Assembly (NCBI GenBank): GCA_037042915.1
Contig: CM073193.1
Location: forward strand, 186,001 to 250,000
Source of the DNA: Auricularia sp. M13
Taxonomy: Eukaryota > Basidiomycota > Agaricomycetes > Auriculariales > Auriculariaceae
Length of the DNA: 64,000 nucleotides
Reading direction: 5' to 3'
Part shown: positions 44,143 to 55,519 of the stretch, one piece after another
Layout: each line of letters starts with the position of its first letter
How positions within the stretch are numbered: the stretch's first letter is position 1
The notes under the pieces: generated by a model
What the model was told of the DNA's origin: nothing
Seen by the model: the letters and a program-made list of their open reading frames with translations, nothing else
Databases searched by the model: none
Made by a program: the position numbers and the translations under genes

Positions 44143-47100
44143 GAGATGGTGCATATGCCAGCGAGTTTGCCGGCCATGTGCGCGACCCGGGACAGTGGCG
44201 AATGAGATCGGGGATGGGAGCGGGATCTAGGCGCGCGGCGTCTTTCCATTGTCCCGACTCCCGGCCATGCGCGCACGACGCGACAGTGGCGGTGGCAATT
44301 TGGGAGCTCGGTACGTTGGACGATCCGGCGAATTTCTGCGGGCCAGTGCATGAGGCATTCATGCGTTGTCATTCGGGCCACAAAACTCGTTGCGTACGGT
44401 GGTAAACAAGCTTGACTATGACGATCCATTGCTCCTCAAACCTTCCTAGCTGCACCCTCATCGTAGTGGGAAATATTGCAAGCCCTATATCCCCGGCGAG
44501 ACCCCAGAGTTCAGATTTGACCTCGATCGTTTTCAGAAGATGACGGACAGCCGGCGTCTGCCACACAGGAGGCGCTGACAGTGGCAGAAAGCAAACAGCA
44601 TTTGCCTTTACGCCTTCCCTCGTTGATTCTCTTCTCTCAAAATTCTCACATCCAACCGCCCAGACTCTGACGTTCGAGGTCTGATTCTGGCCGTGATCCA
44701 TCGATTGGTGTGCCTGGAATCCCAGGCTTTGTGTCTGTGACTGCTACGCAAGAAGCGCTGATGGCAACGCGATACCTGGGTAGCATGAACCGAGACGACG
44801 TTAAGTACAAGTCTCGACTATCTTATCTTTGCATGCGGCGCATAGTGCTGAAATCGGGGGCATCCACAGCCCCGCACGCCAATAGACTCGATCTGAAGTG
44901 CCGGAGGACTTGTGAGACCTCCAGATTCATTGCTGCAACGTCTCGGTTTCCATACGCCACCTGACCAAGTGCAAGAGGCGCCGGGAAAATCACTCTCGGC
45001 GCCTGCCACTCGCAGTAGGCGCCGGATGGGTTTCTTGGAACTGTATCACGCGGAATAGTCTCAGAGTTGAGTGACCCAAAGGGATGAACCTTCGCAATGT
45101 TTGCGAGCTTCTAGGCTGCTCCATCCACAGAACTGACGGGTTGCAACTTGTGAGTTGTGAGGTGGACTGAGTTTTAGTCGCTGTCAGCGTCTGCGAAGGA
45201 TCGTCCCTATAATTAGAATTTGCCGTTGCGATATAGATTATGCATGCGTCAGATCGTACAGTCTTCTTTACTAAATATAACATGACAAAAGTCAATCGAA
45301 CAAGACCAAAAAAACGTCGACAGTCTTCTTTACGCCAGGTGGCCTTCAATCGGCGTCTGTCTGCCAGCGTCGAAATCAACGAGGCTGCATGTTGCACAAT
45401 CGTGCGGCCGTCCAACACAGACGCCGACGCATGGGCACTTCGCGGTCTCCCACATCGTTGACGAGGCGTTCAACGTCGGATGAGCTTCGAAAATGTCGAT
45501 GAAAGTGGGAAGCGTGCGTAAAAATGGTTCAACTGGGTATAGTTCGCACCAGTGGCAGCACGCGCGCGTCTCTCCCTCAATGACCGTCTCTGCCCTTTTG
45601 CTGCTTTCCAAATCATCCTTCTCTCCGCAGCTTGTACTTTCATGGCTAGACTCCGGTCGTCAAAGCCTTCCTCGAAGCCGTCCAAGAGGCAGGACCTGTG
45701 GCAACCGTCAGCCTGTGTTCCAATGGAAACGTGAGAATGCACCACCCCACTCGTTCACATGTGCGAATCTATTCAATGCCAATGTCATAACGTCACTGAG
45801 ATAGAAGCCGATCCCTCAATTCATGTCCGTATGTAACATGAAGTGCGCTTGTATCTGCTGGTTGGCAGCGGCGGGATCCTCGTGAGGCACTGGGCAGCAG
45901 GCACGCACTGCGACGTGCGTCTCAATGCAATTTCGCGCGGTACGGACAGTCTTCTTGCACGCGGCCCTGGTGTTCTTGAGGCGCGCCTCGAATACGAACG
46001 CCGCAGACATGAGAACGCCGGCGCACGTCATGATTCGCACGAGGCGTCGAAACGGTCGAGGCACGCCCACCGCCTGTGGGCGTGCAGGGTCTGGGATAAA
46101 GCTTATTCGTCCCTGGACCCCGACGACCCTGTGAACATCCGATGCGATCTGACGGAGTATCCGGCTCAAACACGCGCCTCCCCGATGGTGCATCTGGTTC
46201 TCAGTGGCGAATCAACCGACTAGGAAATGTGACTAGGAAATGTCATTGTGACGCGGCTTTTGAAATGGGGCGTGAGAGTATGCATGCCTGCGCGTGGTGC
46301 TGATGTGACTGCTGGGGCGGCATCCCGATTGAGCAGCGAATTTTCCGAATAGGCGGTTTTGCACGGCAGGGCTGATCGACAGGACGTAGTGGCGAATCCT
46401 GCTGAGCTTTCGGCCCAGACGTGCGAATCCACCACAGAAACCGTGAAGTAAGGAGAGTCCGGGGGCCCTGCCAGCAGTATTCAATCCGCGAACCCGGGAT
46501 AACCGATAACACAAAGTCTAACCTTTCAATACCGTGCGCCGGGGGGGCAAGCAAGATCGTCGTCCATGCCGTTACGTCGATAGCTGCGCCGAGCAGATGG
46601 ATGGTGCGGCGTGGCTGCGGCTGGCTGAGGATTCCGCGCGTTTTGGGCAGGCGCGTCGCCACTCACGGCGCGGCGCTCCCAGCCCTCCAGTCCCGAGCAA
46701 GATATCCGTGCAGTTAGGCGGTCCAGCCCCAAGTTATGCGGAAGGAGGCGGCGCGCCGCCCAGATAAACCGTGCAGTCCGGGCGGCCGTTGACAGTCTTC
46801 CCAGGGACAATAAGAGCAAAAACCAAGCTTCTCCCGTAGCGCCAGCGCAAGCAAGGGATCTTTCAGTTTCGGACAAAGCCAACGTGCAAACATGAGATCA
46901 GTCCGAGTAGACAGGCGAGACGGCCAAAGCGAAAACATGCCAGCCTCGAGAAGGACAGCGCGCGCGTTCTGGATTCAAATACCCCGCCATGCGTTGCCGC
47001 TGAAGCTGGGCCTGACATTGAGCGGTGGTAGGAGAAAACTCGATGCGGGTGGCCCATCGCAGCTTCTCGATACCCGGTAGCTGACGATACCACTGAGCGT

Positions 47101-49785
47101 CATGCCGGGTCAGCCAGACGCTGCAGTCAGGCAGGGACGATTCTCGAGCTTGAAGGCTAGCGACCCCGCGTAACGACCGCCCAAGCGTTGTAGATGCCCG
47201 ACATCGATGTAGAACGTCACTATCGGGCAGAGTCTGCAGCACTCAGGCCTAGGCACTGCTTTCAAGTTGTTTGTCCGTCCATAGTCGGCATAACCCCAGG
47301 AACGAAGAACGACACCACATTCCTATCAGCATTAGAACGGTCGACAGCCGAGAGCGTGTAGATACCGTGGGAACGTTAGTGCAGATTCAACACGGGGGCT
47401 CGGATTCGTGTGCTCACTGGCGGAATCCTGGCGGTGAGTAGTGAACTGTGAAGAGCATACGGCAGCAACGTAACTGCTCGCGAAGTTGGCGTGGACACCG
47501 CCAGAGCGGCGCGCCGTTCCGGTGGCACGAATGCGGGCTCTCCACTCCTCGGGGCCCAGCGAACTACACATTGCATGTCATTTGCCCAAGATATCATTCA
47601 TTACGTCTGTGACGCACTGAGCTTCTCGGGATTCCACGAGCGCGGTTGTTTGATCTGCCACTCGTTTGCAATTGCTGCCCACCATAGACGCCCGCATGCT
47701 TGAATGCAGCTGTCTCCTCGGCGCAAAGTTTGGAGTGCTACCGCACGCTTCAGTCAGCTTCTCCCGTATTACGGCGTAGAACGGTACGCTACCTACAGCA
47801 CAATGACTGGAGACCCAGCGTAGCACCTGCGCTCCGAGCAACATCAACCGCTATATGGTCTGAAACACGTCAGCTATGTAGCACTGTTAGAAACGAAGTA
47901 CTCAACTCCCTCTTAATCACCGCTATAATGGCGGCCAATATCGAACGTTGAATACCGCCGTCCGCCCATCTGCGCCCTGCGCAGACGAACCAGCAGGCCG
48001 ATATCATCCGAGATGAGATATTCATCCACTGCCGAGTGTACCATGATCGTCGGTATCTCGAATTGCCAAATACGCAAGGCGGCTTGCCACATCGGGCGAA
48101 GACACCGTCAGCGGCCTGGCGCGCCGCGAGCGTTCCTCGTGCCTGAAGACCGGATAGTATTAGCACGCTTCAATGTAATGTGGATCTGTGTACACTACCA
48201 GGAGCTTGGGACTCGCGGGCGGTAGAGATCACTACGATGAAGTCAGTCCAGGAAGACGAATCGGACAGTCATGAGGTTTACGGCTGCGGTGGCAAGGTGC
48301 AAGTTTAACGCGGCGGGCCGGCCGCGACGTTCCTTGGCGCCCTGCAGCTGCGCGCAAGCCGACGAAAATGGAACTGACGGTGGGACTCCGCGTTCTGCTC
48401 CGGTAAGAAGTGTCGTGCTGGGGAGTCGGAGATGAGGGAACCTGTGCAAGATTTAGCCCGTAGCATTCAACATCGAGAACGTAGAAGACTGCCAAGCATG
48501 ATGCTATGATGCATCGGCACGAGCGCGCACTCCGTTTCCGCGCCGGTTATGAAGTTGTCCTGGTAGCTTGGAGGCTAGGGACTGTATCGGGCAGCGCGCC
48601 GCGTACAGTCCTCATCCAAAGCGCGCGGCTGATATTCGGAATCCAGAAGACTGCACGACCCATTGATACAGCCGCAGTGTGAATCTATTCAGCGAAGAGT
48701 CGAATTGGGAGCTCGGGGACTTGCCTCTTGCGACGCCTTTGTGTGCTCGCAATAAATTTAGTTGGCTCGGATTGGCGTCATTGCGAGAATCGCGAATCGC
48801 AGCCGCCAATCCCGGAATGCAAAGAGGACCGCGTCACCTTTGCAGGCGGGTACACGCAGCCCTCGCGCGCAGGGCAGACGCGGACATCCGAAATCCGTGC
48901 AGGCGCTGAGAACATTACGCCGGTCCGGGGTGGCCGTCATGTTGATATCATTACTGCCGATAGTAACAAGTGGAGCGTGAGCTGAAGGGTTACTGTAAAG
49001 GTGCATCAGAGCCTGTGTCGGATCCGTAACTGCAGTGACAAACCACGCGGTAGCCACGAGGCGCGAAGGCGGGTCTAAAGCAGATAGAGGTGTCCCGGGG
49101 GTCTCGTAGGTCATCGTCAGAACCAGGCTAGTAGACGCTAAACCAGTGCCCACCGCTTCGCCTGCATCACGCATCGTTCGGGTGTATTGTCTGCGCAGGA
49201 TGCATGCTGATTCATCAGCGCCCCCAAGTCGAAGTGCCCCTAACCTGTTGAGCGGCGAAGGATCGTGATCGGCGGATTGGCAGTGCCGCGGAGCGCTGGA
49301 TGCTGGCCAGCCAGGACCCAACAGGAGCATCGAACTGGACGGAACGCTGCCCCAGAAGGTGCAGAAACTATCCTGCCGCATTGCGCGATTGGTCTGCGGG
49401 TTCGAGGGTTCGCCATCAGCGAAGAGCGTAAATATCAAAGCAAGTACCATTGGGCCTCCGGACGATGAAGGCGGGGAGACAGATGGTCAATAGGATCGGA
49501 ATCCGGCTCTTGACCACGTGGGAGCCGCAAAAGGCCAGTCTGTTAAACCAGATGAGGATGAACGCCGGAGCTAATAATTCAAGACCCCGGTATTCCTGGA
49601 TGAGCAGTCGGCCGTTAGCACTACAGCTGTATGTCATCTTTCAGATCAGATTTGGCAGAAGAGCAAGGTGCGGAGCGGAGCCTATACCGCCACCGCCATC
49701 GCAGCGTCACGTTGACTCTCCAACCGCTGGGAAGCCGCGAAAGCACACAACGTTATATCACTTCGCTTGTCCTGCATCTCCTGCG

Positions 49786-50413
49786 GCGCTATTCTCGTGA
49801 GCATGGCGACGGCGAGATCGGACTCGAACACTAGCAGCAGCAAGCGGACTCGGCGACGGATGGAGGAGGTGATGACAGAAGCCGTGATCATAATTCAGTG
49901 CAAAAGCAGAACGCCCTCGAATTGCTGGTACGTTCGGGTTACGAGGCCACGGAAGGGTCTGATAGGAGTAAGGTTATTGGCAAGCCGCTGAGGTATCGTG
50001 CTAGGTGGGCCGACAAAGATACACCGGAAGACAGCCCGAGCATGATCGCATCGGTTGGCGCGAGCCGTCGCATGATTAGCGACTCGCGGGAGAAAATGCA
50101 TACGCAGAATAAAGGCCCGAACTATCCAGTTCACAACCATGAAACAGCAAGCAAACAGAGGAAGCATTCAGGACGTCGAAAGCCAGCAGCCAAAGCGCAT
50201 CGCACAGAATGTCCAGAGAGACATGAAAAAATAGTTTCCATCGCATGAACAGACAAGAATTGTACGGTAGCGGCTGCTGCATATTCAGCATGGGCTTCAC
50301 GGTTCCTGCGAAGCAACGGCCCGTGATACGGGGATCGGAAGATGGTGGTAGGAAGGCAAGAGACGTTCCGGTCGGAAGCGGCCGCTGTGCCGCTTGCTTC
50401 GACTCAATTCACC
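49786..50413. other. Intergenic; promoter of the TRIP4-type gene and possible further repeat sequence
   Basis: 630 bp beyond the aligned part of copy B. A 116-codon open frame (49898-50248) has no recognisable domain, and the segment may still belong to the repeat family because the true outer end of the repeat is not visible. Confidence 0.45.
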
Positions 50414-51415
50414 ATGCGCCAGACTGCCTGGGCCAAGTCGACGCTGCCGTCCGATCGGCTCGCGCCCTCGCGGCCCTTAACCCCCAAAGCGAGCCCGAAA
50501 CCGTCGGCCTCGCCTTCGCCGTCGCCGTCGCCCGCGCCGAAGAGCAAAGCCGTGCGCGCGCTAGAGACGCTGCTCGCCGGCCTGCGCGCGCCTGTGTCCA
50601 AGGACCCCAAGGGCGGCTGCTTCTGCCTTGGTGCGCATTCCCACAGCCAAATAGCTTGAAATTGATACTGATAATGGTTCATTGCAGCGCGCTCTCACCC
50701 GCTCTCGCCGTACACCCCGCTCTGCTTTACCTGCGGCCTGGTGCTCTGCGCGCGCAACCCGCCCAGCGCGGCGTGCCCGTCCTGCGCGACGCCGCTGCTC
50801 GCGACGCCGGCGCTGCGCTCGCAGATGGCCGCGCGCGTGCAGGACGAGCTGGACGCGCAAAAACGCGCCGAGGAGCGTGCGGCCGAACGCGCGCGCGAGG
50901 AGGCGCGCGCGCGGGCCGGCGCGTTTCCCACCCTGCCCGGCCATGGACCTAATACTGCTCCATTACCGCCCCCACCGCCTCCAATTGTTCAGCAACCGCA
51001 AACGCACAAGGTGCTGTCGATCGGCGGCAGCGGGGGAAAAGGCAAAGGCAAGGGCAAGGGCAAAGTCACGCTCTCGTCCTACACCACCAACCCCGCCGCT
51101 CCCGCGCCCAGCCCAGCACAGTCGCACGCGGACAAAGAGAATGACATCGACCTCGACGACGGCCCGCCGCGCGTCCCGCCGCCGCCGGCCGAGCCGCCGT
51201 ACGCGCGCAAACTGGACGGCGCGCGGCCGTGGGAGGACAGACGACCTGGCGCGGACAACGCGGTGTACGTGCCGCTCCAGGTCGTCCAGCCGCCCGTGTC
51301 GTCGTCTGCTGCGACTCCCGCAGCCGGACGACGGCGGAAGCGGAAAGGCGCTGGTGCTGGCCGCGGGGACGGGGCGATTGAGGCTGCGACTGTTGGAACT
51401 ACGGCTTCGAATTGA
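50414..51415 (+). CDS. ASC-1/TRIP4-type C2HC5 zinc-finger protein
   Basis: 314 residues in two exons (50414-50630, 50688-51415). Splicing assembles a C2HC5 zinc finger at about residues 69-105 (CFCLARSH ... LCFTCGLVLC ... ACPSC), the hallmark of activating signal cointegrator 1 (TRIP4). In animals TRIP4 works in transcription coactivation and ribosome quality control with the ASC-1 helicase complex; the fungal role is inferred from the domain. A coiled-coil-like Glu/Ala/Arg stretch (about 120-145) follows, then Gly/Lys repeats and a Pro-rich tail. The finger cysteines are split across the intron, which supports the splice model. The gene starts about 630 bp beyond repeat copy B. Confidence 0.85.
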
Positions 51416-51869
51416 CCATGTGCTATATTCTCTCTGAATTCGAGTCGACCACCGATAACGATGATGACTGGACCTGCTGGCCTTGCCTTTTCATACAGTA
51501 GCAGCAGCACTGCAGCTATCGTGGAATCGCTCACTCAGCATAAACGGAGGCTGGCTGTGCGCTCTCTGCTTGTGCGCTGAACGGTTTCCTGCGCTCGACG
51601 CCGTGCTCTCTGTCATGCTATTCGATAGAAGCCTTGTCTTGGTCTAAAATGCCGCTCGAGTTGCTCAACTGTGGAGGTGTCGTGGGGAACGCTAAGATGT
51701 CGTCGGACGCCGCCACTCGTTTTACCGGGAGCTCATAATCCAGATCACAGTAGGCGCCCTGCAATTGCAAACGAGTTTCACTGTCCACTTGCACGCCTCG
51801 TTCACATGCCCCACCGCCTCCGATCGTACCGAGGCTGCACGAGGTTGAAGCTCGCATTCAATCTGACCG
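51416..51869. other. Intergenic, nothing recognised
   Basis: 450 bp downstream of the TRIP4-type gene, before the clear homology of copy C. No feature seen. Confidence 0.45.
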
Positions 51870-52345
51870 CGCGTGATGCAGGTAGGCACCAACCAGAACC
51901 ATGGAGTTGGATGGAACAGTGTCGGCTTGCTGTCCCGGAAGGTGCAGGAGCTACCCCCCACTGCCGCATTGCGCGATCGGTCTCCGGGCTCGCGTTCATC
52001 ATAAGCGATGAGAGAAAACATCAGAGTAAATGCCAACTGCCCCGCAAGAGGTCGAAGGCGGGGAGAAAGATGGTCAATCCATCGTAAATCCGGCCCTTGA
52101 CCAAATCCGAGCCGAGAATGAGAAAATTGGCCGATATATAAGCCAGACGGGATGAACGGCGGAGCCACATGGATGAGCAGTCAGCCGTTGGCACCACATC
52201 GGCATGTCAAGTGTCAGATTCAGAGGAACGACATGCGCACATAGCTTCAACGGGGGACCTATACTGTCGTCGCCGTCGGTCACGTTGATACAGCATCGTA
52301 ATAATACAATACTGTGGAGTGGCTTCCCAGATACTCAGAGAACCC
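51870..52345 (-). repeat. Large repeat, partial diverged copy C
   Basis: Matches the outer end of copy B (about 49290-49750) in the same orientation, including aggtcgaaggcggggagaaa / gatgaaggcggggagacag and the gatgagcagtc.gccgtt block. It is more diverged from A and B than those are from each other. It keeps the segment missing from copy A near 188. Edges are approximate. Confidence 0.7.
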
Positions 52346-52790
52346 GAGATGAATATGCAGTTCTCAGCTCGACCGCAGGCCAAAGCGGGTTCTGAGCGAG
52401 TCCGAATGGCCAGGAACATGAGCGCTGCTCAAGTAGCATGCCATCTTAGAAGGGAAATTAGGCAGAAAATCCCGCCGAATAGTAAAAAGCATCTGTGCGC
52501 GCTGGTCGATGGCAAATACTTGCCCAAAGGCACGATTTCTGGAGCTGATAAGTCGACCAGCAGGACCACGACGAAGAAAGACTCACCATGAAGCCAAAAT
52601 TGGCCCATTCTTCTTGCAATGCGGTCGATATGAATACGCTGTTGGGCCAAGGTTTGATACCTTGGTTGCGCGCTGGCTGTCCAGGGCAAACTGTTGGCTC
52701 GGAACGGAACGGCTGCGGACTGAAAACTCCGACATTATCCGACAGCGTGATGACGATCTACCACCTTTCTCTTCTTTCGTTCATACGACA
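52346..52790. other. Intergenic, nothing certain
   Basis: A 90-codon open frame (52319-52591) with a basic composition runs out of copy C. I recognise no domain and do not call it a gene. Confidence 0.4.
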
Positions 52791-53903
52791 ATGGTGGACG
52801 CGAAGCAGGATAACCATGAAGCTGACGGCTTGCAGGTGGTTGGCCTTGGACTCGGAAGGACGGGCACTGGCTCGGTCAAGCTCGCGCGCAAGTCCGTCCG
52901 CAGTTACAGAACGAGTTCTGACTCACTTTAGTGGAGAAACTAGGATACAAGACACTTCATAGTCAGTAACGAAAGCGCTCTCGGTATACTGGGCGGCTAT
53001 ATAATCTTGGTCACAGTGAGCGAACACCCAAAGGATATCAAGCATTTCTCCGTCAAGTGGCCAGAACTTTACAAGAGTAGGCGACAAGCTCTGCATGGAG
53101 TGTATGCTGACCTCAGTCTTAGAGATTGACGACGACTCTATTACTCGGGCAGACTGGGATGCACTGTTCAAGGATTATACGGCGACCCAAGACTTCCCGA
53201 CCTGCATGTTCCCTCGTACGCGATTTTTGTCCGTGGACGTCCGTATCTTTTACAATGTCCTTTAGGCGAACTGATTGCTGCGTATCCAAACGCGAAATAT
53301 ATTTTGACCGTGCGCGATGACCCGAAGAAGTGGCACGCGAGTGTCATGAACGTTCGTCCTCGCTCTCAGTACCTCCCTTTTGCTGACGAAGGTCGTTTGG
53401 TATCCATAGACCATCGCAAAGACATCGTTCTTCCCTTGGTGGCACTTGTCCTGGCTTCTCCGGCCACAAACACGCGGCGTCAAGCAGATCTCCAATCGCA
53501 TCTGGACCAACTTCTTCCACGGACGCGTGAGCGAGGACGGTATCTCCGTGTACGAGGCCCATATCGAGGAATGCAAGAGGCTCATCCCTGCGGACTAACT
53601 CCTCATATTCAACGTGAAAGAAGGCTGGGAACCGCTCTGCAAATTCCTTGGGAAAGATGTGCCGGTCCGTGGTTGACTTCGCCACGCCCACGCATAATGC
53701 TCACATTTGTGTTTCAGGAAGGAGAGTTTCCGCACGAGCACGAAGGCCAGGATATGGGATCGTTCATCGACAAATACCACAAGCAACTACTCAAGGAATT
53801 CTCCAGCTACGTATTCGGCGGCGCCAGTGTCGTTGCGCTTGGGGCTTTGTTGCTGCTCAAGAGGCGTACTATCGCGACCCTTCTCAGGGATCTACGCCGT
53901 TGA
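52791..53903 (+). pseudogene. Sulfotransfer_4-like P-loop protein, damaged
   Basis: The start encodes a P-loop of the fungal Sulfotransfer_4 kind (VVGLGLGRTGT). Later exons give ELIAAYPNAKYILTVRDDPKKWHASV (a PAPS-binding-like region), NVKEGWEPLCKFLG and a C-terminal single membrane helix near VVALGALLLLK, all in family order. An in-frame TAA at 53596-53598 interrupts the segment just before NVKEGW. The junction after the P-loop has no donor that restores the expected VEKLGY frame. I therefore read it as a recently broken gene, although a sequencing error or unusual splicing could give the same picture. Its 3' end overlaps the F-box gene on the other strand by 20 bp. Confidence 0.7.
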
Positions 53904-55013
53904 GACTTCGCATTTGCAGGCTGGTCGAATTCGGCGGCATCGACTCCGTGCTACGGTTGTAGACGAGGGAGCGAACATCGGCCAGTGCGGGAAGCGGCGA
54001 CTCTGGCAGGTCGACGTTACACAGCAATAGAGTATCCACGTTGCCTTTGCGCAAAATGTCCCCCGGCATGGTGATTACCGTGGCGGCGCTCGGCTCTGAG
54101 CTTGGGCTAGGCTTGAAATTGAGCTGAAGAAACTCTAGCGAGGAAGTCGAGCCCTGCAAGATCCCGAGGACTGACGAAGCGTGTGTAATGTGCACACATA
54201 CTGTAGAGCTAATAATTATTACCATGGACGTTGGACCGTGACTTGTCGGAGACATTACCTTGGGGCACCCGTGACACGTGACATTGCCAGACATACAAGA
54301 GAAATTTTGGCTCAATCAGTGCTTCTCAGCTGAACAAGGCACAACTGGACAGTGAGAAAGAGTATTTGATACAGTTATCTCATTTCTAGGCTGTTTCTGG
54401 GGCCTCCTCAGGCCCTCAAACACTTTATCTGTGCAATACATCGACCATCAGGATGCCGAACACTGTGTTTCTGCAGAGATTCTGTGAGATTTTGCTGTTA
54501 TGTAACTTGTACAATATGCGCGCCGAAGGTGCGCCGCTCCGGACGGTTACCGGTGAGAAAGTCAGTATTCGAACACCGTGACACCCTATTACCATGAGGG
54601 GTCCGTGACATGCTACAAAATGCGTTTATTACCGGGCCATGAGGCCTCCGTGACGCGTGACGCGGTAATAATTATTAGCTTTACAGTAGCACCAGGGTAG
54701 TTATGTTATGCAGATGCACAGATATCTTCGGTAGCACTGCCGTCTCCAGAAGGGCAAAGGGTTCAGGAAGCATCACAGTAATGCCGTGCGGCTTCCCAGC
54801 AGCGGCGGAGAGCTGCGAAAGGAAGAACTGTGTTTCTGTTGCTGATGCTGTCTGAAGCTGTGGGTGGCTCCAGTAATAGGGATGGGCACTGGCGATGTCT
54901 CTCCAGCGCTTGTTCATGCGCCTGATTATGGCAACGTCTGTGACCAACAATGAGTCGAACACTGCGAGCCAGATCTCCGCGGGGAGGGTCGACGTAGGAT
55001 CGCATGCCTGCAT
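53884..55013 (-). pseudogene. F-box protein gene interrupted by a MITE
   Basis: The ATG at 55013 opens a clear F-box (STLPAEIWLAVFDSLL...MNKRWRDIA) near residues 8-40, expected to bind Skp1 in an SCF ubiquitin ligase. A leucine-rich region follows and breaks at 54687, where a 486-bp transposon with TA target duplication is inserted. Beyond the element, 54198-53884 continues in the same frame (SVLGILQGSTSSLEFLQLNF...). Without the element and one TA the gene would be 642 nt, a multiple of three. With it the frame stops four codons after the ITTL segment. The gene is convergent with, and overlaps, the sulfotransferase-like gene, and divergent from the NLR-like gene. Confidence 0.8.
54201..54686. 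mobile_element. 486-bp MITE with TA target-site duplication
   Basis: Terminal inverted repeats of 23 bp (starting CTGTAAAGCTAATAATTATT on the right, read outward-in, with one mismatch on the left) are flanked by TA at 54199-54200 and 54687-54688, fitting a Tc1/mariner-like non-autonomous element. The interior has imperfect direct repeats built around gtcacgg...ggtaata and no ORF. On the minus strand the termini read CT-GTAAAG ... CTACAG, which resemble an intron donor and acceptor. Confidence 0.9.
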
Positions 55014-55519
55014 GAAAGAGCAAAGCCTTGGTCCTTCCTCGCAAGCGAATCGGAAGATATCAGAAAGAGCCGGTCAATGGCGGAGCACAAAAATCGCCGG
55101 CTCTTTCTTCATGATCCGAGTAGTCACGGACTTGGGTCGGTCTGGTGCAGACCGTGCAGTCTGAGGATCTGAGGACAGCCGCTGTGACCCTTGATTTTCC
55201 TGAGACGACGCAATACCGGCATGGTCCACCTCGATTCCGGCGTTCTACAGATGCGCCGTCGTGGAGCCCTTCGCCCTCAGCATCGCCATCTCGGTTGCGC
55301 GCGCCAGCGAGCAAACCCGTGCGCACTCTCACAACTGCTCCTGATCAAGATGCACCGCGTCTCGTGTACACAGCGAGGAAGAGCTGTTGGATAGATAAGG
55401 ACACTAACTTTCGAGCATGCCAGTGAGTAACCTCCTCATATCCCCGTTCTCAACCAGACTTTAGTCCACTCTCAGCACTTGGATTGCACTTCTCAGCAAG
55501 AATAAGATCCCCCGACCAG
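55014..55519. promoter_or_regulatory. Divergent region between F-box and NLR-like genes
   Basis: 506 bp. It must hold both promoters. A + strand frame (55145-55426, Ser/Pro-rich) followed by a donor-like site and an actaac branch-like motif near 55405 could be an upstream exon or 5' UTR of the NLR-like gene. I could not connect it unambiguously. Confidence 0.4.

Larger units (their letters stand above)
42581..49785 (-). repeat. Large repeat copy B, inverted relative to copy A
   Basis: The reverse complement of this segment matches 1-6416 plus 19948-20256. It has no LINE; its uninterrupted site near 42910-42930 shows the state before LINE insertion. It carries a 298-bp MITE (43845-44142), a local duplication (43088-43145) and about 105 bp near 49490-49600 that copy A has lost. 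The outer boundary is unknown because copy A runs off the window; the end given is where position 1 of copy A aligns. No gene is recognised in it. Confidence 0.85.
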
